Of a stretch of DNA of 64,000 bases, positions 24,820 through 34,182 are shown in pieces. The notes beneath the pieces are model-generated. The model did not search any database and was not told the DNA's origin. It saw only the letters and a program-made list of their open reading frames with translations. Both the position numbers and the translations under genes were made by a program. Numbering within the stretch: position 1 is the stretch's first letter; the number at the start of each line of letters is the position of its first letter. The DNA is from Methanolobus bombayensis (GTDB lineage Archaea; Halobacteriota; Methanosarcinia; Methanosarcinales; Methanosarcinaceae): contig NZ_JAGGKD010000002.1 in NCBI RefSeq assembly GCF_017873415.1, positions 124,001 to 188,000 on the forward strand, written 5' to 3'.

Positions 24820-26160
24820 ATGTGGAAAAGAATATCCTATTTGCAGAAAAACCTTGTATACAGCATACCTTTGTTTATGGTGCTTGGAATTGTATTCGGT
24901 TATAATTATGATCCTTCATTTCTGAAAGTTCTTATTATTCCTCTTACTTTTCTGATGGTTTATCCGATGATGGTTAACCTCCAGATTAAAAAAGTATTTT
25001 CCGGAGGGGATACGAAGGTACAGTTTGCAACGCAGTTGATAAATTTTGCAATAATCCCATTTTTAGCTTTTGGACTGGGAAGGATATTTTTTGCAGATGA
25101 TCCTCTGGTTGCATTGGGACTGCTTCTTGCATCTTTGCTTCCAACAAGCGGAATGACTATTTCATGGACAGGATTTGCGAAAGGAAACCTTAATGCTGCA
25201 ATCAAAATGACAGTAATAGGTCTTGTTGCAGGCTCGTTGGCAACTCCTCTGTATGCAAAGTGGTTGATGGGTGCGGTTATTGAGATTCCGTTGCTTAATG
25301 TATTCAAGCAAATAGCCTTGATTGTATTTCTGCCTATGATTGCAGGTTATGCTACCCAGCGATATATTATATGGAAATATGGAGAGGCAAAATATCAAAA
25401 GGATATTAAAAAGAAGTTCCCTATGCTTTCTACTCTGGGTGTTCTGGGTATTGTATTCGTTGCAATGTCCCTTAAGTCCAAAACAATAGTATCCCAGCCT
25501 TCAATGCTCGTAGACCTGTTGGTTCCACTTGCGATATTCTATGCCCTAAACTTTATATTGAGTACACTGGTTGCCAAATTTTTGTTCAGCCGTGAGGATG
25601 GTATTGCTCTTGTATATGGTACTGTCATGCGTAATCTTTCAATAGCTCTTGCTCTTGCAATGGCTGTATTTGGAACACAGGGCTCTGATATTGCTATGAT
25701 CATTGCACTGGCCTATATCATTCAGGTTCAGTCTGCTGCGTGGTATGTTAAATTTACAAATATCATATTTGGAGAGTCTATAGACAGAGCAAAGGATGTT
25801 ATGGAAGAAGGTATTTTTGCACTGCATGATGAATCGACCCTGCATGATGCGATAAAACTACTTGATGAAGAACACATTCATTCTCTTGCGGTCCTGAACA
25901 AAAATGAAGACCCTTCTGGTATTATTTCCTCTGAAATGATAATCAACCTTCTTGCCGATGGTATACCATTGAATGAAAAACTAAAAGCTATAAAATTACT
26001 TCCAATATTGAAAATAGAAGAGAGACTTCCATTAAAGGAAGTAATTTCCATGATGAAAAGACAACATGAATACAAGGCATTGATAATTGATGACAGAGGA
26101 AATTACAAGGGTGTGATTACCGAGTCAGATATAATTGACAAAATGAATCTTAATGTGTGA
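24820..26160 (+). CDS. BASS/ACR3-like ten-helix transporter with C-terminal CBS pair
   Basis: 446 residues. Residues 1-310 form about ten hydrophobic helices of the bile acid:sodium symporter/arsenite ACR3 superfamily. The conserved ACR3 cysteine in the P-C-x-A-M segment is replaced (LLPTSGMTISWTGFAKGN), so arsenite is an unlikely substrate. Residues about 325-446 hold two CBS motifs (ALHDESTLHDAIKLL and LPLKEVISMMKRQHEY, ending YKGVITESDIID), a Bateman pair that usually binds adenine nucleotides. Such a pair would let energy state gate transport. GAGGTGAAG precedes ATG 24820. Substrate unknown. Confidence 0.85.
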   Translation: MWKRISYLQKNLVYSIPLFMVLGIVFGYNYDPSFLKVLIIPLTFLMVYPMMVNLQIKKVFSGGDTKVQFATQLINFAIIPFLAFGLGRIFFADDPLVALGLLLASLLPTSGMTISWTGFAKGNLNAAIKMTVIGLVAGSLATPLYAKWLMGAVIEIPLLNVFKQIALIVFLPMIAGYATQRYIIWKYGEAKYQKDIKKKFPMLSTLGVLGIVFVAMSLKSKTIVSQPSMLVDLLVPLAIFYALNFILSTLVAKFLFSREDGIALVYGTVMRNLSIALALAMAVFGTQGSDIAMIIALAYIIQVQSAAWYVKFTNIIFGESIDRAKDVMEEGIFALHDESTLHDAIKLLDEEHIHSLAVLNKNEDPSGIISSEMIINLLADGIPLNEKLKAIKLLPILKIEERLPLKEVISMMKRQHEYKALIIDDRGNYKGVITESDIIDKMNLNV

Positions 26161-26315
26161 GAAATGTTCTATTTTGAGAATATCTGTCCACATTTCTATT
26201 ATTTTCAAATGCTGCTTTTGATATTGAACTATCAAGTTGCATGTACATGGATATGGATTCCATGTACATCATACTAATAAGCACAAACAAAGATTCAATC
26301 TTTTAGGTGCCTTTT

Positions 26316-27389
26316 ATGGATTCTTCAAAACGATTTCATTTACTTGCTATATTCACACTAATAGCTATAGTTTCTCTACCCGGTTTGATAGATAATAGTA
26401 GCTCCACAGAGCTTTCTGTCAGTGAGATAAGTGTAACACCTTCCGGTTATCAGGTTGAACCGGGAAGCACTTTCACTATTGATATTGATATAGCTCCGGT
26501 TACACCGATATCAGGTGTGCAGTTTGATGTTTTACTCCCATCTTCCGATTTTTCTGTACTTAGTGTTAGTGAAGGTGATCTTTTCTCACAGTCCGGAGCA
26601 TCAGTGGCATTTGAACTAAAAAATACTCCTTCTTCCAGTTCTTCCGGAACGGTTTATTCTGCTGTTCTTGGAAATGTATCTGCAAGTGAAGCAGGTACGG
26701 TTGCAGAAATGACTGTTGTGGCAGGAGAGGATACAGGTTTTTTTGATATAGGACTTGCTAATGTTATAATGAGTGACACATCTTCAAACCCTATAGAATT
26801 CGTGAGTGATCCAGCAACTATTCTGGTAGATTCAAAACCCGTGCTGGAAGATGTTGAATCTGTACAGGTGACTGAAAATAATCTACTTGACCTTAGGTTC
26901 CAGGCAACTGATCCTGACAACGATGTACTTTCATTCTCAGCTACTTCCCTTCCGGAAGGTGCATCCTTTGAGAGTTCAACAGGTACCTTTCTATGGACAC
27001 CTAACTCTTCTAATATAGGTGATAACTTATTTGAGATCACAGTAAGCGATGGTTATCTGACCGATACAAAGGTCATAACAATTGAAGTTTTTCCTTCTGA
27101 TTTTCCACCGATAGCATATGCAAATGGACCTTATGAAACAAGAGTTGGAAAAAAGATCAAATTATCAAGCACAGGATCTCATGATCCGGACGGAACTATA
27201 ATGTCATATACATGGGACTTCGGTGATGGTAGCACTGCTGTCGATGAAAATGCGTTCCACACCTATAACACAGCGGGTACCTATACAGTAACACTCACTG
27301 TTATGGATAATGCTGGTAATATTGATACTGATGTAACAACTGTTACTGTTGAATATTTTTTCAAATATTATCTTGATAAATTCAAATAA
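26316..27389 (+). CDS. Secreted cohesin-like / Ig-like / PKD protein
   Basis: 357 residues from ATG 26316, preferred over GTG 26307 because AGGTG lies six nt upstream. Signal peptide about 5-28. Residues 35-165 resemble a cohesin-type beta sandwich (VSEISVTPSGYQVEPGSTFT; GVQFDVLLP). Residues 170-265 are a cadherin/He_PIG-like Ig domain (DLRFQATDPDNDVLSF, FLWTPNSS). Residues 268-350 are a PKD domain with SHDPDGTIMSYTWDFGDGS. No C-terminal anchor or sorting signal is seen, so it is free or held by another surface protein. Probably a cell-surface adhesion or assembly protein. Confidence 0.85.
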   Translation: MDSSKRFHLLAIFTLIAIVSLPGLIDNSSSTELSVSEISVTPSGYQVEPGSTFTIDIDIAPVTPISGVQFDVLLPSSDFSVLSVSEGDLFSQSGASVAFELKNTPSSSSSGTVYSAVLGNVSASEAGTVAEMTVVAGEDTGFFDIGLANVIMSDTSSNPIEFVSDPATILVDSKPVLEDVESVQVTENNLLDLRFQATDPDNDVLSFSATSLPEGASFESSTGTFLWTPNSSNIGDNLFEITVSDGYLTDTKVITIEVFPSDFPPIAYANGPYETRVGKKIKLSSTGSHDPDGTIMSYTWDFGDGSTAVDENAFHTYNTAGTYTVTLTVMDNAGNIDTDVTTVTVEYFFKYYLDKFK

Positions 27390-27428
27390 TCATGGTATTC
27401 AATGGAATAAAAATGATGTAGGAGGGCT

Positions 27429-28472
27429 TTAAGCCTTATGCCATCCTATTTCTGTAAGTGTTTCTACGTCACTTTCTTTGATTTTTATTGTAAATTGACA
27501 CATTTCGTCTTCCAGGCTGACAGAGCTTAGATCTGAAACTTCAATGTTGTAGATTGTAGCAAAGTATGCAACTATAAGTTCTTCTTCACTCGGTTCTTTC
27601 AGGAAATTGATGTTGCCTTCACTGTACCAGGTTTGCCAGGGTGTCTGGTTGCAATTCATCTCATCTGATATCATTGTAACAGTTTCTTCCAGCATAACCT
27701 GATTCATTTCATCCCATACTCCATCAATTATTGCAGAATTCACATTTCTGTTATAAAGTACAATTTCAATGTTGTGTTCTGTAATTACCTGAATTATCAT
27801 CTGGTCGGACCTGTTACCATAACCCCCATGATTACTTATGAATGTGTAGTTCAACATAGCTTCACGTGGATTTTCGTCACTTACCTGATAATTTACAAAT
27901 TCAAGGTCAGAACCATCAAAGCTGTATGTAGGTGCGTTCATGATCCATTCACTGGCAATCTCCTTTCTTTCATCTTCAGTGGGTGCCAGTGCATATTGTC
28001 TGAGTTCCAGGAGCGCATCATTGATCTCTTTCAGGTTATCCGGCATATATTCTGATGCATAAGGCTCCACCTTAACAATTTTAGTCACACCATCCTGCAT
28101 AACCTGAATCTCAACGGTGCCACTATCTGCAATAATGGGTTGTCCTTCCTGTGGTTCGTACAGTTCATCCAGTTCCATGAAATCATTGTTGTTGAAAAGA
28201 GCAATCAGCTCATTTCTTGTTTCCTGATCTATGGGTTTGACATATCTGGCTGTTAACTCATTCTGGTAATTGTAATAACTGAAATTCACTGATGTGGAAT
28301 TTACAACCATTTTCTGAATTGCCATTTCAGGTAATGTGAAAGCACCGTATGAAAGATGCACAATTGTTGCATCATCGGAAATGGTATTTTCATCAGTATT
28401 ATCCTGCACTTCAGCACAGCCAGCACTTATAAGAAATAATGCTAATATGAAAATTGAAAATAATTTCTTCAA
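27429..28472 (-). CDS. Lipoprotein of unknown function
   Basis: 347 residues from TTG 28472, chosen because GGGAGG is 7-8 nt upstream and the product then starts MKKLFSIFILALFLISAGC, a standard lipoprotein signal with Cys 19. A longer frame to 28550 puts 26 residues before the signal and has no ribosome site. The mature part has two halves, each with beta-rich patterns, and Glu-rich helices; no motif recognised. Converges on the cohesin/PKD gene with 39 nt between. Confidence 0.78.
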   Translation of the reverse strand: MKKLFSIFILALFLISAGCAEVQDNTDENTISDDATIVHLSYGAFTLPEMAIQKMVVNSTSVNFSYYNYQNELTARYVKPIDQETRNELIALFNNNDFMELDELYEPQEGQPIIADSGTVEIQVMQDGVTKIVKVEPYASEYMPDNLKEINDALLELRQYALAPTEDERKEIASEWIMNAPTYSFDGSDLEFVNYQVSDENPREAMLNYTFISNHGGYGNRSDQMIIQVITEHNIEIVLYNRNVNSAIIDGVWDEMNQVMLEETVTMISDEMNCNQTPWQTWYSEGNINFLKEPSEEELIVAYFATIYNIEVSDLSSVSLEDEMCQFTIKIKESDVETLTEIGWHKA

Positions 28473-28677
28473 TAATAACCCTCCCGTTATTAGTTGGTTT
28501 GTTTTTACTATTTCTAGTTTTGTACTATCTTGAAGATTAGTCTGGAACATGTTTTCAATTTATTAAACAATATTGAAAACTTCAAACTGACTTGAAGTTA
28601 AATTCGGGTATTTCGGACTGGCTTTTGTTTGTATGATTATGGTTTTTTTGTCAGTACAAAAATTGGATTCTCACACA

Positions 28678-28692
28678 AAATATTTATATTCA
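28678..28692 (+). promoter_or_regulatory. TATA box of the broken methyltransferase gene
   Basis: AAATATTTATATTC ends about 18-20 nt before ATG 28710, giving an essentially leaderless transcript starting near the ATG. Confidence 0.45.
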
Positions 28693-28709
28693 TTTTTCCT
28701 TTCCATTTT

Positions 28710-29462
28710 ATGGAAGAATCAACTATTTTTGAGATATTTGATGGATTACCCAGACAAGGCCCCTGCAGCAATAAATGTACTGAAAAAGCATTCAGGTCTA
28801 TTCCATACTTACCTGAAGGTTCGAAGATCCTTGATATTGGATGTGGGGTTGGTATGCAGACAATACACCTTGCAGAGATCTGCGGCAATTGTCACATAAC
28901 TGCAGTTGATGTTTACCAGCCATATCTTGATACCCTAATGGAGAATGCAAAGGCAAAAGGTGTTGATGACAGGATTACTACAGTCCGTTCTTCCATGGAT
29001 AAGCTACCTTTTGAAACCCGGGAATTCGATCTTATCTGGGCAGAGGGTTCTATATTTGTCATGGGTTTTGAAAGAGGACTTGAATAATGGAGACAGTTCC
29101 TTAAAAATGAGGGATACATTGCATTGACAGAAGCTGCATGGTTCATAGACAATCCGGCAGAGGAAGCAGTACAATTCTGGAAGCAATGTTATCCGGATAT
29201 AAAGAATATACCTGACACTGAAAAAGTGATAACGGGCTGTGGATATGATCTGATCTCAAGTTTTAAGCTTCCTGCAACTGCCTGGTGGGATGAATACTAT
29301 GTTCACTTGGAAAAAAGGCTTGATGATATCAGTGAACAGTTAAAAGGGAAAAATGATGCGGAAATGATAATTGAGTTTGCCAGAAAAGAGATAGATATAT
29401 TCAAAAAGTATCCTGATGAATATGGTTATGTGTTCCTCATCTTCCAGAAGAACACAAAATAA
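28710..29462 (+). pseudogene. Class I SAM-dependent methyltransferase interrupted by an in-frame TAA
   Basis: The N-terminal part (28710-29084) has the SAM-binding motif LDIGCGVGMQT and acidic motif II (AVDVYQPY), then FDLIWAEGSIFVMGFERGLE followed by TAA at 29085-29087. The same frame continues at once with WRQFLKNEGYIALTEAAWF and runs to 29462, keeping family-typical sequence. The expected residue at the stop is a Glu/Lys/Gln, one base away from TAA. No frameshift is involved. Intact, it would be a 250-residue methyltransferase. It is either a recent nonsense pseudogene, an assembly error, or a readthrough case. The codon is TAA, not the TAG used for pyrrolysine. Confidence 0.8.
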
Positions 29463-29491
29463 TACTATGGTAATTGTCTAGAGCTCAGAAT

Positions 29492-29815
29492 TTATACAAG
29501 GATCTCTATCATCCCGTTTTCAATTTTTGTTTCGTAGGTTTCAACTTTTGGATCGTCCATATCGATATATTCGCCAGTGTCTACATTCTCTCCGGTCCTT
29601 ATATCAAAACCCCAGTTATGACAGGCACATTTGAGTGTGTACTCTTCAAGGGTTCCGCTTTTAAGAGGGCATCCCTCATGAGGGCATTCGTTATCAAGTG
29701 CGTATATTTCATTGTTCTTTTTAACAAGAGCTATTTGCTTGTTCCCTGTGTTCACAACTTTAATTTTTTCATCTTTAAGATCTTCTTCCTTAACAGCAGC
29801 TACCCACTCAGGCAT
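29492..29815 (-). CDS. Rieske [2Fe-2S] domain protein
   Basis: 107 residues, a stand-alone Rieske ferredoxin. Cluster ligands: C44-x-H46 (ECPHEGCPL) and C63-x-x-H66 (KCACHNWGF). It resembles the small NirD/ferredoxin-type Rieske proteins rather than membrane-bound ones, so it is a soluble electron carrier. ATG 29815 has GAGG upstream. No oxygenase or reductase partner adjoins it; partner unknown. It converges on the broken methyltransferase gene. Confidence 0.92.
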   Translation of the reverse strand: MPEWVAAVKEEDLKDEKIKVVNTGNKQIALVKKNNEIYALDNECPHEGCPLKSGTLEEYTLKCACHNWGFDIRTGENVDTGEYIDMDDPKVETYETKIENGMIEILV

Positions 29816-30057
29816 TTTCTAACCTCTTTAACCTTTGATTTTATGAAGAAAGAATTGTTTCCAATCTGTGATGGTTTGAAACATTCTCCTATAAGATTCT
29901 CTGATCTTCGTTTATAAATAAATTTCCAGTCATTTCCTGGCAGGCTGACAATTAATTTACGATTAACCCCAAAGTACATAAACGGACAAAACAGATATAT
30001 TTAGCAATAAATAGCAGTAGCAGGCTTCATTCATAAAGCCTGTAATTAATTTCAGGA

Positions 30058-31344
30058 ATGAAAATCATCAATACAATAAAACAAATAAAAATATTAGCTA
30101 ACGATAGGTTACCGGTAGATGTTCTGCGGTTATGGTCAAAACGCATAATGTTCTATGCTATTCTGTTTTTATTAAGTCTGGGAATATCTCATTACTTTGT
30201 TTATATGTTCGGTCCTTCGGACTATAGCATGGCAAGTGCCCGTTACATGATAAGCGCTCTGATACAGAGTGAAGCTGCCATAATGGCAATAATTGTAACT
30301 TTGAGTCTTGTTGCTGTGGAAATGGCTTCCAGTTCATATTCTGTGAGAATGATAGACCTGCTAAAATCATACAACCCTGATTTCTGGATATTGATGATCA
30401 TCTATATTGCATCAATGAGTTACAGCCTTTTTATTTTAAAGGCAATTCCGGATAAAAGCAATGAAGAGATAAACATGCACATATCGTTTGTATATCATAC
30501 AGGAATCTATTCCTTTGTAATATTATTCCCGTATCTTTTCAGAACCCTTAAAACACTTAAACCTTCAACATTATTGAACATGCAGGCAACGAAACTTACA
30601 GCCGTTAATATTACAACAGCTATAAGTTCTGATTCAACAGATCCTCTCGAAAAAGACCCGATACAGCCAATAATAGATATCGTAAGCAGTTCAATGTTGA
30701 ACCATGATTTTGAAACAACAAGGAATGGTTTGAACATCATAGGTATCAGGTCAAAAGAAATATTTTCAAATACCAGTCTTGAAACTACTGAGCGCAAAAT
30801 AATAGCTAATTACATATTCTCAAGACTGGCGAGATTCGGGAAATTCACCTTGAATCACTACGATGAAGATGCTACTTTCATTGTTATCAGAAATCTTGAA
30901 TATTTATGGACTAAGCTTGAAAAGACAGATAGCAGAGAAGCAGTTTTACAGGCGGCATCTTCAATGGAACAAATAGGTGTTGTTGCTGCAGATGTCAATC
31001 AGAAAAATATTCTTTCTACTGTAATAAATTACCTTTATGACATTGGTCAGCATGGACTGGATGAAGAGTTCGATGGTGAAACATCAAGGATTATCAATTC
31101 CATTGGTTCAATAGGTATTGCATGTGTAGGAAACCGAATTGAACCTTGGATTATTGAAGATATAATTGTTTATATCAGCAGACTTGGTTTGAGAGCCAGT
31201 GAAAATGATAAGCAATGTTCAGTTAACCAGGCTTTGGATCAATTTGATGCGCTTAAATTATCTATGGAGTTTGAAACAACTCCTGAATATAGGCGTTTAT
31301 GTGTTAAAATAGATAAAATAATGGCAGCTATCAAGCAGGAATAA
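30058..31344 (+). CDS. DUF2254-like integral membrane protein
   Basis: 428 residues. Four hydrophobic helices in the first 180 residues (YAILFLLSLGISHYF; AAIMAIIVTLSLVAVEMA; WILMIIYIASMSYSLFIL; YSFVILFPYLF), then a helical cytoplasmic domain of about 245 residues. The segment IMAIIVTLSLVAVEMASSSYSVRMIDLL is typical of DUF2254-type proteins. No catalytic motif. TATA-like sequence at about 29995; no clear ribosome site before ATG 30058. Function unknown; possibly channel-like. Confidence 0.68.
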   Translation: MKIINTIKQIKILANDRLPVDVLRLWSKRIMFYAILFLLSLGISHYFVYMFGPSDYSMASARYMISALIQSEAAIMAIIVTLSLVAVEMASSSYSVRMIDLLKSYNPDFWILMIIYIASMSYSLFILKAIPDKSNEEINMHISFVYHTGIYSFVILFPYLFRTLKTLKPSTLLNMQATKLTAVNITTAISSDSTDPLEKDPIQPIIDIVSSSMLNHDFETTRNGLNIIGIRSKEIFSNTSLETTERKIIANYIFSRLARFGKFTLNHYDEDATFIVIRNLEYLWTKLEKTDSREAVLQAASSMEQIGVVAADVNQKNILSTVINYLYDIGQHGLDEEFDGETSRIINSIGSIGIACVGNRIEPWIIEDIIVYISRLGLRASENDKQCSVNQALDQFDALKLSMEFETTPEYRRLCVKIDKIMAAIKQE

Positions 31345-31353
31345 TAAGGTATT

Positions 31354-31380
31354 AACACCGACAAGCTTAATTCCGGTGTT
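31354..31380 (+). terminator. Hairpin after the DUF2254-like gene
   Basis: AACACCG (31354-31360) with CGGTGTT (31374-31380), 13-nt loop. No strong T-tract, so termination is uncertain. Confidence 0.4.
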
Positions 31381-31537
31381 GCTGTTAAAGGAGCACTGAT
31401 CTTTTTTGTTTTGTATTACCAAAACAATTTGGAACGTTTGAAACTTAATTTTAAAACATGGCTGGTTAAAATCATTGAAGATGAGAAATCACATTCTATG
31501 TTTTACATAAATGCCATACCATCACAGGAAATATAAC

Positions 31538-32830
31538 ATGGAATCATCAACTTTCAAAGACCTTTATTTATCGCGTAATCTTGAAAAGGCAATTAAAGAA
31601 CTGGGTTTTGAGGAACCCACACCAATACAGTCAAAAGCTATTCCTTTTATTCTTGAGGGCAGGGATGTTATCGGTCAGGCACAGACCGGAACAGGTAAAA
31701 CAGCAGCATTCGGCATACCTGCGCTTGAAATGGTAAATTCCAGAAGCAAAAAGACCCAGGTTCTTGTGCTCTGTCCTACCAGGGAGCTTGCAAACCAGGT
31801 TGCAGACGAAATAGGAAAACTTGGAAAATACACCGGTACCAAGATACTGGCAGTTTATGGCGGACAGAACATTGACAGACAGATCAAGGTTCTTAAAAGA
31901 GGTGTGCAGATAGTAATAGGCACTCCGGGAAGAGTACTGGATCACATTGAACGAAAGACTTTAAATCTAAACAGTGTGCAGATGTTTGTACTTGACGAAG
32001 CTGATGAAATGCTTGATATGGGCTTCAGGGAAGATATTGAGAGTATTTTTGCCAGTATTCCTGAAGGCAGACAGACAATTCTTTTTTCAGCTACTATGCC
32101 AAAGCCAATAATGAAGCTGACAAAGAAATATCAGCAGAATCCTGAACTTGTCAAGACAATCCATAAAGTGGTTACTGTTCCTAATATGGAGCAGGCATAT
32201 TTTGAGGTCAAACATCATATGAAACCTGACATTCTCTGCAGAATGATAGATATTCATGATGTGAAATCATGTCTTGTTTTTTGTAATACCAAAAAGATGG
32301 TGGATGAACTTGTTTTAAAACTTAAGAACAGGGGATATCTGACAGATGGCCTTCATGGTGATATGAAGCAGAACCAGAGAGAGAAGGTCATGGGAAGTTT
32401 CAGGAATGGTGAGATAGAGATTCTTGTTGCTACTGATGTGGCTGCTCGTGGTATTGATGTTGAGAATATTGAAGTAGTGTTCAACTTTGACATGCCGCAG
32501 GACGAGGAATCTTATGTTCACAGGATCGGAAGGACCGGACGTGCAGGAAGACAGGGTATAGCATTCACTTTTGTCACTGCAAGGGAAATATACAAGATCA
32601 AGAATATCCAGAAGTATACACGAACCAAAATAAAGTGCCGCAAGGTGCCTACAAGAAGTGATGCTGAAGATTTCAAGGCAAATATGCTGGCAAAGAGGGT
32701 GAAAGAGACAGTTGATGAAGGGCACCTTGGAAAGTATATCCACTGGGTTGAGAAAATGCTGGACGAGGATTGTACTTCCATGGATGTTGCTGCTGGTCTT
32801 GTAAAGATAATGCTTTCAGAGAATAAATGA
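31538..32830 (+). CDS. DEAD-box RNA helicase
   Basis: 430 residues from ATG 31538 (AGGAA upstream; ATG 31511 would add nine residues outside the family core). Motifs in order: F and Q motif (GFEEPTPIQ), AQTGTGKT, PTRELANQ, TPGR, DEAD (LDEADEMLDMGF), SAT, and in the second RecA domain ATDVAARGID and HRIGRTGRAG. A C-terminal helical extension of about 65 residues follows. Unwinds structured RNA in the cytoplasm; DEAD helicases of cold-living methylotrophic methanogens are cold-induced, and the 160-nt upstream region leaves room for such control. Ends at a strong hairpin. Confidence 0.95.
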   Translation: MESSTFKDLYLSRNLEKAIKELGFEEPTPIQSKAIPFILEGRDVIGQAQTGTGKTAAFGIPALEMVNSRSKKTQVLVLCPTRELANQVADEIGKLGKYTGTKILAVYGGQNIDRQIKVLKRGVQIVIGTPGRVLDHIERKTLNLNSVQMFVLDEADEMLDMGFREDIESIFASIPEGRQTILFSATMPKPIMKLTKKYQQNPELVKTIHKVVTVPNMEQAYFEVKHHMKPDILCRMIDIHDVKSCLVFCNTKKMVDELVLKLKNRGYLTDGLHGDMKQNQREKVMGSFRNGEIEILVATDVAARGIDVENIEVVFNFDMPQDEESYVHRIGRTGRAGRQGIAFTFVTAREIYKIKNIQKYTRTKIKCRKVPTRSDAEDFKANMLAKRVKETVDEGHLGKYIHWVEKMLDEDCTSMDVAAGLVKIMLSENK

Positions 32831-32865
32831 GGATTGTTCTGGTATATTAGGATAATATGGGATTT

Positions 32866-32904
32866 TTCAGGAAAAACACTTGTAAAGAAAACTTTTTTCC
32901 TGAA
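32866..32904 (+). terminator. Terminator of the DEAD-box helicase gene
   Basis: TTCAGGAAAAA (32866-32876) pairs with TTTTTCCTGAA (32894-32904), an 11-bp perfect stem. A second short hairpin, AGCCTAT/ATAGGCT around CAT (32943-32959), lies downstream in the aIF1A leader region. Nothing else is seen between the helicase and aIF1A genes. Confidence 0.65.
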
Positions 32905-33139
32905 TAAACCTACCAGTTACATGGTACATATTATATACTTTGAGCCTATCATATAGGCTAGAACCAATTATCCACCTACTGTTTAAAAAACTTATTTTTA
33001 CAGTAATAAGATAAAGTCGAATATTCGTTTTATTTGAATTGGATATTTTGATGCCGTGAAAAAGCTGACAGCATTTATCAGAAATGTAGTTCTTTTTGAA
33101 TAAAGCAGGAATAAAAGTTTACACAATCGAGGTATTAAT

Positions 33140-33475
33140 CTGGCTAATTATAGAAGTAAAAAAAGGAAAAGTAACGCAAACGGCGGAAACACAGACGGTG
33201 AAGTTGTCAGGGTAAGAACCCCACGTAAAGAGAATGGTGAGGTTCTGGCAACGGTTTCCAGTTTGCTTGGAGCTAACAGGGTAAGACTGCAGTGTATGGA
33301 CGGAGTTGTCCGTATGGGCAGGATACCTGGTTCCAAGAAGAAGAGAATGTGGGTACGTGAAGGAGATATCGTTATTGCAACTCCCTGGGAGATCCAGGAT
33401 GAGAAAGCTGATGTCATATGGAAGTACACACGTCCACAGGTAAACTGGTTGGATCGTAAAGGTTTCCTTAAGTAA
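33140..33475 (+). CDS. eif1a: Translation initiation factor aIF1A, apparent CTG start
   Basis: 111 residues when started at CTG 33140. The protein is aIF1A: basic N-terminus ([15 protein letters not shown]), then the S1/OB domain [37 protein letters not shown] and a C-terminal [18 protein letters not shown]. It binds the ribosomal A site during initiation. The frame is open from 33104 but holds no ATG, GTG or TTG before 33263 that keeps the OB domain whole; starting at 33263 would cut it in half. GAGGT at 33129-33133 is six nt from CTG 33140, and the family N-terminus begins just there. ATT 33134 is too close to the GAGGT. Confidence 0.9.
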   Translation: MANYRSKKRKSNANGGNTDGEVVRVRTPRKENGEVLATVSSLLGANRVRLQCMDGVVRMGRIPGSKKKRMWVREGDIVIATPWEIQDEKADVIWKYTRPQVNWLDRKGFLK

Positions 33476-33691
33476 GATGAGATGAATTCCAAAATTCATC
33501 TTTTCTAAAACCTATTTTTAATTTAAACTTAGAGTTTAACCACAAATTGAAATTACATTCTACGTAGTTTTTATACTTCCTTTATATTTCTGAATGTTCC
33601 TGACCGAAGGTCATGGTTATGAACTAAATGTAAAATATGCTGTATAAGTAAAATAGTTTAAAAAAACTCAAATCTAAGTTTTGAAAAAAAG

Positions 33692-33717
33692 TTGAAGTAT
33701 CGTAGATGATACTTCAA
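33692..33717 (-). terminator. Terminator of the TRAM gene
   Basis: TTGAAGTATC (33692-33701) pairs with GATACTTCAA (33708-33717), a 10-bp stem with loop GTAGAT. On the minus strand it is followed by CTTTTTTTC, a proper T-tract. Confidence 0.75.
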
Positions 33718-33732
33718 TAAGAAGATAGGTGT

Positions 33733-33939
33733 TTATTCTGCGACTTCGCCGAATGCGAACTTTCTCAGAACTTTTGTTACCTTGATGGTTACTTCGTCAC
33801 CGACTGATGTGCCTGGTACGAAGATTACAAAACCGCTTACTCTTGCAATTCCGTCGCCTTCTCTTGCGATATCTTCAATTGTTACGTCGTATGTCTCGCC
33901 TGCATCTACTGGCGCTGTTGATTCTTCTCTGTTAAACAT
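33733..33939 (-). CDS. Small TRAM-domain RNA-binding protein
   Basis: 68 residues, almost entirely a TRAM domain: VDAGETYDVTIEDIAREGDGIARVSGFVIFVPG, then VGDEVTIKVTKVLRKFAFGEV. Stand-alone TRAM proteins of methanogenic archaea bind RNA and have been described as cold-responsive RNA chaperones. GTGAAT upstream of ATG 33939. Its nearness to a DEAD-box helicase and aIF1A suits a role in RNA folding and translation. Confidence 0.92.
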   Translation of the reverse strand: MFNREESTAPVDAGETYDVTIEDIAREGDGIARVSGFVIFVPGTSVGDEVTIKVTKVLRKFAFGEVAE

Positions 33940-34182
33940 TTTAAATTCACGTCTTTTTAATTTAGCCTAAAATATAAGAGTAAGCTGAAAACATAATGCA
34001 AAATAGTAATCTACAATTTAAGTAAATGACATTAGTGCCTCTACGTTTAGCAAAACAACCTTATTTTAAAGCACTCTATCATAGGTTTGTTTCTATAAAA
34101 GGATTATGCACGATTCTTTCTTCTTCGGTGCTTTCTGTTTTTGAAAACCTTATTCTTTTTATTAATACTTTTTAGACTGTCA

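Noticed and set aside
24820-26160. Annotation as arsenite efflux pump ACR3
   Set aside because: The conserved ACR3 Cys is absent and no ars genes adjoin.
28629-28709. N-terminal extension of the methyltransferase from 28629
   Set aside because: It spans the TATA box and encodes an unlikely Phe-rich stretch; ATG 28710 fits a leaderless start.
29085-29087. Pyrrolysine readthrough in the methyltransferase
   Set aside because: The codon is TAA; pyrrolysine uses TAG, and the protein is not an MtmB/MtbB/MttB type.
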